Shown one piece after another: positions 28,057-39,600 of a DNA stretch of 64,000 bases. The translations under genes were made by a program, and so were the position numbers. The stretch's first letter is position 1; each line of letters opens with the position of its first letter. The stretch spans positions 2,982,047 to 3,046,046 of the forward strand of contig NC_040022.1 in NCBI RefSeq assembly GCF_000972845.2. The letters are read 5' to 3'. The notes under the pieces are model-generated. The model had not been told where the DNA came from, did not search any database, and saw nothing but the letters and a program-made list of their open reading frames with translations. This stretch comes from Larimichthys crocea. Lineage: Eukaryota; Chordata; Actinopteri; Sciaenidae.

Positions 28057-31000
28057 CTCTGAATGTCAACGTAAGCCTGTCGGTCCACAGATGGAGCAAA
28101 CTCCACATCTCAGCACACCTATCTTGAATACACTGATGGCAAAGCATGACCCCAGCCCTACTCTGCCTCTGATTGGACAGTACTCGTTGCCTTCATTGGT
28201 TAGTTTTAGGCATGAGCAATGGGATTGGTGGAAAGTCAAGTTTCCGAGCAGAGAGCTTGTTGCTGATATAGCCAATGGCACAAGAGCAACAACTGTTTTT
28301 CCTTCTGGTGATGTTTGTGTTGGCACCATCCACCTACTGCATCTGGGTGCCAACAAAAACCACCTCAGTACTGTATCGTCAAACTATCTTGGTCTCTAAG
28401 GTGCAGCTAAGGTGCGGCTAAGGTGCGGCTAAGGTGCGGTTGGCTGCAGAGGTTTAGCTGGACTAGCCCATGGTGTGATATTTAAAGACTGCTCATTAGC
28501 TATGTTAGCCTCACAGAGATGCTGTCAGACCAGCCTGTCTCACTAAGGTCCACCTCGACGTTCCTCAGAGACGTACCGTCAAACTTAACCGTTCCCCTCC
28601 AGGTCTCGCGGCGTGGTGCGGATTCAGGCCAAGCTGATCTTTGAACCAGAGAAGGTGAACGTCTTTAACAAAGACTGTCGGCGAGGAGGGAAGGAGGTCA
28701 CCTGCATGTCTGTCATCGTCTGTCTGAGTCTGGAGCCCAGGACCAAGACCAAGACCAAGAACAGGACGGATGTTGGTAGGTTGGAGGAACACACGTATCT
28801 CTACAGATGATTTGAGTACAGACTGAAGCAGACTGGATGTTAGTGAGACATCTGCAGAACAGACGAGGTCATGTGTCCACGAGCTGCTCAGAATGAAATG
28901 TTTGAATCCATACGCAGAGGAAATCCAGATCAGCTGGCCTGAATTTGACCTGTGCACGTCTCACCAGTCTCTGCTCATTCACACAGTGTGAGTTTGTCCA
29001 TTCTGGGCTCCTGTAGAAACATGACGCTTCATCCGTTCATGTCTCACGTGATATTTAGTTTCATGGAAGAGGGGCGCTTGTTTTTCACACCTTCGCAGCC
29101 CTCGTAAAACCTTGCACTTCTTGCTGAGCTCCACCTGTCCAAGCACTTCTGTTCACGCTGTCCGTGATTGTCGGTGCTGGTGAACCCCTCCACCCTGCTG
29201 CCTCCATCACTTCACACCTTCTGTCTCTATCAGCTCCTCCCCTCCACCCTGCTCCCTCCATCACTTCACACCTTCTGTCTCTCCATCAGCTCCTCCCCTC
29301 CACCCTGCTCCCTCCATCTGGACCTGGTTGGACTCACAGACACGAGTCGATGAAACCGTCAGCTTTTAATCTGGAGTTAGTTAAAGTTAAAGAACACGTG
29401 GCGTCTCTCATGAACTCAGCTCAGCTAACCCCCCTCCTCCTCCTCCTCCTCCTCTCTCCTCCTCCTCCTCCTCCTCAGGTGTTTGGTACAGCCTGGCTTT
29501 GGATGAGAGACGTTTTCCTCCTCGAGCTGTCCTCGATGAGTTGGACCGTCAGCAGAGGAGGAGTCTGGTTCTTCAGACTGGAGGAGGTCCGAGCTGCCAG
29601 CGCCTCGGGTTCTCGATCCAGGTCAGAATCCGAGCTGCCAGCGCCTCGGGTTCTCGATCCAGGTCAGAAACCAGACTCAGAATCTTTAGAAACCAGACCC
29701 AGAACCTTTAGAAACCAGACCCAGAACCTTCAGAAACCAGACCCAGAACCTTCAGAACCTTTGGAAACCAGACCCAGAACCTTTAGAAACCAGACCCAGA
29801 ACCTTCAGAACCTTTAGAAACCAGACCCAGAACCTTCAGAACCTTTAGAAACCACACCCAGAACCTTCAGAACCTTTAGAAACCAGACCCAGAACCTTCA
29901 GAACCTTTAGAAACCAGACCCAGAACCTTCAGTGTGAGTCTGTGAACGCACTAACATCAGTCACACTCTCTCTGAACAGGAGACGACTGATTACGGACGT
30001 CCCATCGCGGTTGTCCTGGAGACGGGGCAGCAGAACCTGGACGAGGGCCCGGTGTTGGACCCGGACTGGCCGAGCGTCCTAAGGACGGAGGTGAGAGCCC
30101 GTCACGGTGACGTCACAGTTGTGCTTTCTTCTTTCACGCCGTGGTGGCGCTGACGAGCCTCGTTTGTCGTCGTAGCTTCCCTTCTGGAACGGCTGCGAGC
30201 AGGAGGACACCTGCGTGCCGGACCTGGTCCTGCACGGCCACACGGACCTCACGGACGTCCAGTGAGTAAACACACGCGTGTTCTTCTCGTGTACCTGACA
30301 GCACGGCTCAAACCGTCTACCTGTTTCACCTGAAGGAGCTTCTGCAGCTCCAAGGACCGAGACACCTGGTCGCTCTGCGGCCACCAGAGGGCGTCGGAGG
30401 AGGACTCGGTGTACGTGGTGGAGACCGGGCGGAGGAGGGTGGTGGTGTCGGCCCGACTGGAGAACCAGGGAGAGAACGCGTACGGAGCCAACATCCACAT
30501 CTCCACCTCCTCCAACCTCCTCTTCTCCAGCCTCATAGTCAAGGTATCCAGGGGCGCGCATAGGGGGGACAGGTCCAAAAACATGTAAACACCAAAACCA
30601 TCATCAGAGTTTCTGTTTCAGATCTGACAATGAAATAAATCATCTCTTTGTTTTTAGTGAAAGGTGAAAAAACTTTAGCACATTTTAATCTTCAAACAGT
30701 GAACTGCACTGCAGACTGTATGCAGACTGTATGCAGACTGTATGCAGACTGTATGCAGACTGTATGCAGACTGTATGTAGACTGTATGCAGACTGTATGC
30801 AGACTGTATGCAGACTGTATGCAGACTGTATGCAGACTGTATGCAGACTGTATGCAGACTGTATGCAGACTGTATGCAGACTGTATGCAGACTGTATGCA
30901 GACTGTATGCAGACTGTATGCAGACTGTATGCAGACTGTATGCAGACTGTATGCAGACTGTATGCAGACTGTATGCAGACTGTATGCAGACTGTATGCAG

Positions 31001-33417
31001 ACTGTATGCAGACTGTATGCAGACTGTATGCAGACTGTATGCAGACTGTATGCAGACTGTATGCAGACTGTATGCAGACTGTATGCAGACTGTATGCAGA
31101 CTGTATGCAGACTGTATGCAGACTGTATGCAGACTGTATGCAGACTGTATGCAGACTGTATGCAGACTGTATGCAGACTGTATGCAGACTGTATGCAGAC
31201 TGTATGCAGACTGTATGCAGACTGTATGCAGACTGTATGCAGACTGTATGCAGACTGTATGCAGACTGTATGCAGACTGTATGCAGACTGTATGCAGACT
31301 GTATGCAGACTGTATGCAGACTGTATGCAGACTGTATGCAGACTGTATGCAGACTGTATGCAGACTGTATGCAGACTGTATGCAGACTGTATGCAGACTG
31401 TATGCAGACTGTATGCAGACTGTATGCAGACTGTATGCAGACTGTATGCAGACTGTATGCAGACTGTATGCAGACTGTATGCAGACTGTATGCAGACTGT
31501 ATGCAGACTGTATGCAGACTGTATGCAGACTGTATGCAGACTGTATGCAGACTGTATGCAGACTGTATGCAGACTGTATGCAGACTGTATGCAGACTGTA
31601 TGCAGACTGTATGCAGACTGTATGCAGACTGTATGCAGACTGTATGCAGACTGTATGCAGACTGTATGCAGACTGTATGCAGACTGTATGCAGACTGTAT
31701 GCAGACTGTATGCAGACTGTATGCAGACTGTATGCAGACTGTATGCAGACTGTATGCAGACTGTATGCAGACTGTATGCAGACTGTATGCAGACTGTATG
31801 CAGACTGTATGCAGACTGTATGCAGACTGTATGCAGACTGTATGCAGACTGTATGCAGACTGTATGCAGACTGTATGCAGACTGTATGCAGACTGTATGC
31901 AGACTGTATGCAGACTGTATGCAGACTGTATGCAGACTGTATGCAGACTGTATGCAGACTGTATGCAGACTGTATGCAGACTGTATGCAGACTGTATGCA
32001 GACTGTATGCAGACTGTATGCAGACTGTATGCAGACTGTATGCAGACTGTATGCAGACTGTATGCAGACTGTATGCAGACTGTATGCAGACTGTATGCAG
32101 ACTGTATGCAGACTGTATGCAGACTGTATGCAGACTGTATGCAGACTGTATGTAGACTGTATGCAGACTGTATGCAGACTGTATGTAGACTGTATGCAGA
32201 CTGTATGCATGTACAAATCACCAGCAGTAAATATTGTGCTAGTACTAGTATTGAACTACAAAACACAGAACAGAGCCTTTGATTAGAGTTCTGTAAAGCT
32301 TCTGATGGGATAGTTCGGTCCTAGAGATGTGGGGACAGCAGCTGCACAGAGGGGGCCAGTTTGATTTTTATGTCATGGGGCCCAAAGTTCCTGGCGGCGC
32401 CCCTGAAGGTATCTAACACCTGACGACTCTGGCATCTTTGATTGGTCGTGTTGATGTAGCGTAGCGTCACATTGAGGTGGCTCCTCCCCCTTTCCCCCAC
32501 AGGACCAATCAGATATTCAGATCGAGTGTTTCTCTGAGGACAGGCTGGCCAATCAGAGGAGGTGTAACATCAGCGCTCCATTCATGAAGTCCTTGTCGCA
32601 GGTGAGTTCTTTACCTTTGATGATATTCAGATCAGATATGTATATACGTGTGTTTGAGTGCTGAGTGAACTTTAGCGCCCCCTGCAGGCAATTATCAGAA
32701 CACAGCGTTAAATGTCAGACAGGTAGTGAAGCAGGTGTAATTACACCATCAGCTGTTACACACTAATGATAGTGATTAAGCAGAGCGTGAACAGCTTCAG
32801 CTTCATCACTGTCAGGCCCCCTGAGGGTGCTCTGCACAGATGCTGTCTGATTAAAGTCCAGTTTATAGGTCCAGGCCTTAACGAGTCTGCCGGATCAGGT
32901 GAGACACGCTTTTAATGACGGAACAATTAAAATATAAAGAATACTGTAAACTGATGAGATGTTCATGTAGTTACTGTCCCTTTAAAATACCAAAATATTT
33001 AAGCAAAAGTACTAAAATTAAACTGTAAATGAATCAGCCAATCAATCAGGATTTCACTTTTGTAAATGGTTGAGCTCAAACTACTTAAATACTCGAGTAA
33101 ATGTACCGCGTGTAATACGCACTGTGTGAGTTTTATTTTGAAAGCGACCTGCTCTTATTTCCTGTCCAGGTATCTTTCCGTCTGGAGTTTGAGTTCAGCC
33201 GCTCGGTCTTTCTGGATCACGCACGGGTCGTCATGACGACCAGCAGGTGAGAGTGCGGCTCCATGAAGGTGATGTGGTCCTCACAAGAACAGGAGTACGA
33301 GTATGCGTGTAAATCAGAGATGTTGTCATGTGTGTGTGTGTGTGTGTGTTTGTTTATGGTCGATATGAGGACGGCGTATCCGAAAGAATTCATGTAAATA
33401 AAAAATGTCCTCATAAA

Positions 33418-33450
<33 letters not shown>

Positions 33451-34253
33451 GTGATGGAGAAGACGGTTACCCCGACGACAACACCAACGACATCTTCCTC
33501 CCTCTGAAGTACCAAACCGACCTCCTCTTCACCAGGTGAGAGAAAAATCTAAATACTCCACTTGAACTTCATGCTGCATTTATACACATGTACACACAAA
33601 CATTCTCTGAATATAAACTATGAAAATGAAAAATCTAACATGTGAGGAGTTTACCAACTTACTCGACACCTGTGAGAGACCAGAACAAATGAGAGTCAGA
33701 CACGAGAGCTTTACTTTGTACAAAGGGCACCCTGCCACTGCAACATCTAAGCTACAGATAGCAGAGAGGCACAGAGCAGTTCCTTGTTCCTTTATTTATA
33801 GAAGTTTACATGACATGTGACTGGACAGGGGCAGTCCCTGTTCCAGTAAAATAAAACATTTGATTCATCATGAGTACAGTGTAGTAAGAAGAGTACAGTG
33901 TGGTAAGACTACTGATGCTGGGACATGTGACATTCTTTTAGCCTTCTAACATAACAATATAAATATAAATACACAGAATGTTTTCAAAGTAAAACGAGCC
34001 GTACAGCTGGCAGTGATGAGAAGTACCAGTCAGATGTTCACAGTAGTATTATAAATATGCAAGTATAGTGTATGAGCTGAGCGTTAATGTAACTCATAGT
34101 TATGGATGCAGTGTGACATGAAGAGTGTCAAGGGAGCTCCGAGCCTTGTTGATAAGGCCTAGCAGGTTCTGGTTCTGGTCCTGATGGACCGCAGCCTCCT
34201 GCCAGAGGGGAGTGTCTCACAGGGTTTGTGTGCGGGGTGGGAAGGATCAGCCA

Positions 34254-34284
<31 letters not shown>

Positions 34285-36584
34285 TTATTATATCTTCAAC
34301 CTGGGGTCCGTCACCCCCTAGGGGCTAGTTTATAAAAAATATAAACTTCATCAACAACAACAACAATAATGATGATGATGAACTTCATATCAACATAAAC
34401 ACAGATATAATAAGTATATTATCAAGTATATACAAAGGTGAATAAAGTTAATCTGAAAATTATTTTAGGTTCTTGTTGTAGAATACATATTTTTATGTCC
34501 TATTTTTCTACATATGTTGTTGTTATATATTGTAGTACTACACACTTATATATGTAAAAACAATACATAAATATAGTTATTAGTTATTTTTATATATTTA
34601 TATATAACAACATTTGACTCACAGGGATGAAGAGAATATTAAAATATTTGACGTTTAAAATAAAAATGAAGTCAGCTGATCACAGAAACAAATATTACTG
34701 ACGTAAAAAATGTTTCACAAATCAGGAAATATTTAAAAGGTTTCACATGTTTTTGCATTTTTAAATGTGTTTAAATCGAATAATCTATCTAATAATAATA
34801 TTAATAATTTGAATCTTTCTAATCTAATAACAAACTCTGCCTCTGCTCTCCGCTCAGAGATCCGAACCCTCCTCGTTTTGAGATCAGATCCGACAGCTCT
34901 TCTTCTTCTTCATCGTGGGATCTGCAGGACAGCAGCTCTCCGACCTTCAACCTCACTTATTACGTGAGTTCATCTCAACGTCGGATGAATGTTGGAGAGT
35001 TCCCTGAATTTATAACATTTGAAATATGGAGTATGCTGCCACGTCTGTTTGCTGTGGATGTTCATGTTCCCCAGAGGATGACTCCTCAGGATGCTCCTCG
35101 ACATCAATTTTCTGTGTTTTTATCGACGTCTTGTCGTTGCAGATCCAGAACCTCGGCATCTTCTCAGTGCAGGACATTGTGTTCAAGGCTGATATCTGGG
35201 CTGTGACCAGGAAGAGGAACCAGCTGGTGAACATCACAGACTACAGCATCGAGCAGGTAGGACAGGAAATCAACCAACCAACCAACCAATAAAAAAAGAG
35301 GATGATTTCAGATTGACCTCCTCTTCCTCTGAGCAGGTCGCCGGCTCTCACTGCACGCTGCATCAACCCAGAACAACCAATGAGGTCACAGCTGAGGACC
35401 TGTCTCACCTGTCTCAGCTGGTAAGACTGATGACCTTTTAACTGAGAGTTCGTCTCAGGACGTCCAGACGCCGTTAAAGTATCTAAATGTTCTGCAGAAT
35501 CACAGTAACAGCGCCAGTCTGCCGGTCCAGTGCCGCCTGAACCTGCCGGCCTCCAGAGAGCTGAAGGTGACGCTCAGAGGAAGACTTCAGCTTCCCGCCC
35601 TGCTCGCTGTGAGTCAGCTTACACCAATCTGATGCTGCACATGTGCAGTCCTTTTTTAAACTGATGATGACTGACAACCTGTTTCAGGTGAGCTTCAGGT
35701 CTCTGGAGGTACTGACGGCGGCCTCCATCCAGCTGGAAGCATCCAGTGTGATGTTCCTGCAGGAGGACCGACCCGTCCGGAAGGTAACACCCACGATGAA
35801 CGAACACACACACGAACCAAGTGGTTGTTTTTTACTGTTTGCACATTAATGACAGTCACATGACTCATCAAACTGTCCAACCACAAACAAGAGAGCGAGG
35901 ACGTTCAGAGGACGGACGTCAAAACGTCCAACCGACCAAAAACTAAATTCAACACAAAGTTTGTGATTCAAAGGTTTGATGTGAACGGTGAAGTCTTTGT
36001 ATAATGGCGTGCTGAGACACTTTAAAGTGACAGCTGATGCAGACTTCCCGTGTTGACCTGCTGCGTCCCCGTAAAGACGTCCTGAATAAAACAAATCAGA
36101 CGAGCTGCTGCCACCTGCTGACACAAATGGTCATTACAGTCACACCACGTTCAAAGATCCAGTCGATTAACGGACGAGAGGAAATTCATTTTTATAAGTG
36201 TTCCAACAAAAACAATCATCAGCTTCATGATCTGAAGTTTAATATGAATGAATATGTAAATAAGATGAATAAACATACTGTGTGTGTGTGTGTAGTGTTG
36301 TTTGGTTCATCAGGTCAGTTTAACGTGTTTAACGGATCATCAGAAACAAATCTGTGAACCATGTTCTCTGAATGCTCTGTGAACCATGTTCTCTGAACGT
36401 TGTGTGAACGTTCTCTGAACGTTGTGTGAACGTTCTCCGAACGTTGTGTGAACGTTCTCTGTGACTGCAGATAATCCTGGAGCTCAGGAAAGAGGAGGAT
36501 TACATCATCCCATTCTGGATTATACTGGGGAGCTCGCTGGGAGGTCTGCTGCTGCTGGCTTTACTGGTGCTGGCCCTGTGGAAG

Positions 36585-36624
<40 letters not shown>

Positions 36625-39600
36625 TTTTCTATACTCTGGGTCTTGTCTTGACTCCTTAACATCATTTCAGTTAACGTGAACACAGGAAACAGGAAACTGT
36701 GAGATAAACCTTCAAATTAAATACAAAACAACATCCAAACAAATGAACATTTGATGAACATTACCTACCTGCAGACTTCTGCAGTCTGTCTGGACTTCAC
36801 TCAGACTCAACTCCTCAAAGTCTTGACCCGGTCTTCAGGTGGTTTTGACTCTTGACTTTTGTTCCAACAACATCCAATCAAACCAGTTTATTCTCCTCTC
36901 AGCTGTGAGTCAATCTTCACCTCAATTAAAGATGTTAAAGGTCCAGTGTGTAGAGTTCAGGTGCTGCTGCATTCCAATCTCCTCACATCACCCTCGCCTT
37001 CTTAGTGTAAAGGAGAAACAACACTTGAAAGTCTACAGTCACTGTTTAGTTTGAGGACCCGCTGCCTCTGTAGATATAACAGGAGAATTTTTAAGTTAGT
37101 TAGTTACAAAACAAAAAGATTCTTATTTTCAGGTGATGATACATGCATGAAAATTTCCATGAAAGTTTCCATGATGGGTCCTTGGCTGGTCCGTGACAGT
37201 ACTGGTGTGCGATACTTCATATTTTGGTATCGATCCGATACCAAGGAAATACGGCCCAGTATCACCGATACCGATACTTTTCAATAAATAAGGTGGACGC
37301 GTCGTTGAATTACTAAATCTCAATTCATTTTCATGACCTGAAGTGTTTTTGTGATGTTTCTTTTTTTATTATTAAATAGTTCAAACCCAGGACAGAATCA
37401 TGACAAAGTTTAGAATGAAATAGAAAATGCTTTATTATCATTTTTTTCAGAAAACTCTTAAATAAAAAGTGCTCGCGAAACAGTAAACAAATTAGGAACA
37501 AACAAGTACTGTTGAGAAACTATAACACAAAAATGAAATTAGAATTCTCAACAACAAAAACAACAACTGGTGAAAATATTAATCATATGTAAACAACTCA
37601 ACAACCTCCAAAACCGCAGCATAGCAAACAAAAGTGGAACTTAAAGTAAAGAATTGACCTCACCAGGCTAGTACCGATCCGATACCGTCTTGGTATCGAT
37701 ACTATCGATATTTGGATTGATCCGCCCACCACTACGTGACAGTAATGTGATCCCCCGCGATGACGTAGTCAGTGAGGCCTCGACCGGAAACGGCCATAAG
37801 CATGGGCACCATGTATAAAGACACATCTGAACAGATACACAGTCATGGATGTGGCTAGTGCTGCAACGCCTCATTGTTGATCTCCCCACAGACCAGCACC
37901 AAGTGGTCCGTGGATCGGTTATCGGGTGATAAGATAACACTGAGGCACCGCTGCAGCCTCGTATCTGCAGCTGTATGTCGCGCACAACAACATTCCAACA
38001 TAAAGTGGTTATTAAAAAAATAACTGTCTGATGGACCGTTTTTTTTTTTGTGTATGGAACACAGTATTTATTCCTCTGAACGCCGTAGTGGTCATACTGA
38101 TGGCCAGCTGTGGCTTTCACTACAGATTAGGAGACAGAAGAGACGCATCAGTAATTCTGCCACCGATCAGGAAGGCCCAAACGCAGTACAATCTTATTGT
38201 GAGTAAGTGTTGTTTATTACACTTCTGACAACACATGACTGCAACAGGCAGTAGGAAACTGACCGGCTGGGCTCGGACAGAAAGCAGTCAGGTTTACCAG
38301 GGCAGAGACGAAGAGTCCGGGTCAGGAACAAGCAGGAAATCAAGCTGAAGAAGAGCTGGACAGTTCTGCATGGTGCAAAGACATTTTTGTCCATCCAAAT
38401 CCTACATAAATAAATTGAAGCGTAAATGAAACTCCATGAAGCAACAACTTTTTTTTCTGAATCTCCATTTAAAGAGGAAGAATAACTTTTGCTGTTCAGT
38501 GCATGCTTTAGCATTCTCATTGCTCAAACTTTTGATGGACTGGTTTGACTACCAACCTTGTGATTTGAGTGTGTTCATGAACAGGACGACTGGGCTTCTG
38601 TACAGTATACAGCATATATATTATACTAGAGCCCTGACAAACACAAAGGGATACGCGAGAGTAATTTATTGTAAAGAACTCAACAACACAAACAGCTTTT
38701 ACCAAAAACAAGCCAGAGAAACAACGAGGTGTGTTAATCAGTCAGTCAGCGGTGAAGGTGCATGTACGCATGAGTGAAAGTGTGAAGATGAGGCGTTGTG
38801 TGCCATGAAAAGAAATAAAACCAAAAGACCATGAGGCAGCCAGGAGAGCTGGGAGGAGCCTGCCAGAGGCAGAGAGTTAGTGGGTGGAGCTTTATACTCT
38901 ACACCAGGGGTCGGCAAATAAGTTTGGACCCGGGCCAATTTTTTTTCTGACAATTCCATCGCGGGCCATGACCATGCTTTAAAAATAAACTTTAATTAAC
39001 TTTACTAATACATTTAATTTAATTTAAAAGATTCATTTGCTTCTATGTGCTGTTATTACAGAGGCTGCGAGGATGTTCTGGCTGCTGTCACGTTACTTAT
39101 CAGCTACTTTTCAGTAAATGTTGTGAAATCTGTGGAATTGTTGTATTTTGGCAGGAAACATAAGGTCTAAAAGATATATATATATTTTTTAAAAATAAAT
39201 CAACGTCATCTAGCGGGCCAGATATAATTGATGGGTCTTGGCCCGCGGGCTGCTAATTGCAGACCCCTGCTCTACACCCTAACTGGAGCCCAGGGCTTTC
39301 CACCAATCAGCTGGGTATGGGAGCACACACACTCACGTTACCCAGGCAACCGTCACATAGAACAACTGTAAAAAAAGTCTGAGAAAAGCGCCATCTGCTG
39401 GTCATACCCTGTAATTCAATGAATAGGTTCCAGTAAAAAATAGACACGCCCAGGAGAAGGAGGAGGGTCACTGCAGCCGCCATTCAGCTTTCAGTCTGAA
39501 GTCTGAAGTGAACTACTGAATGTTATGAATATTATATTTCATGTTTGTCTTAGACCCTGCACCTTTGGTACGAACTCGACTGCAAACGTTCATTTGAAAC

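Noticed and set aside
28060..28399. Coding potential in itga11 intron 15 (frames on both strands)
   Set aside because: No domain similarity and no splice-phase need; exon 15 joins exon 16 directly with the conserved Trp codon split.
30648..32286. Open frames of about 500 residues ([11 protein letters not shown] repeats) on both strands
   Set aside because: They are the 11-bp array read in frames that happen to lack stops; no codon bias, no homologue, and the same occurs in five frames.
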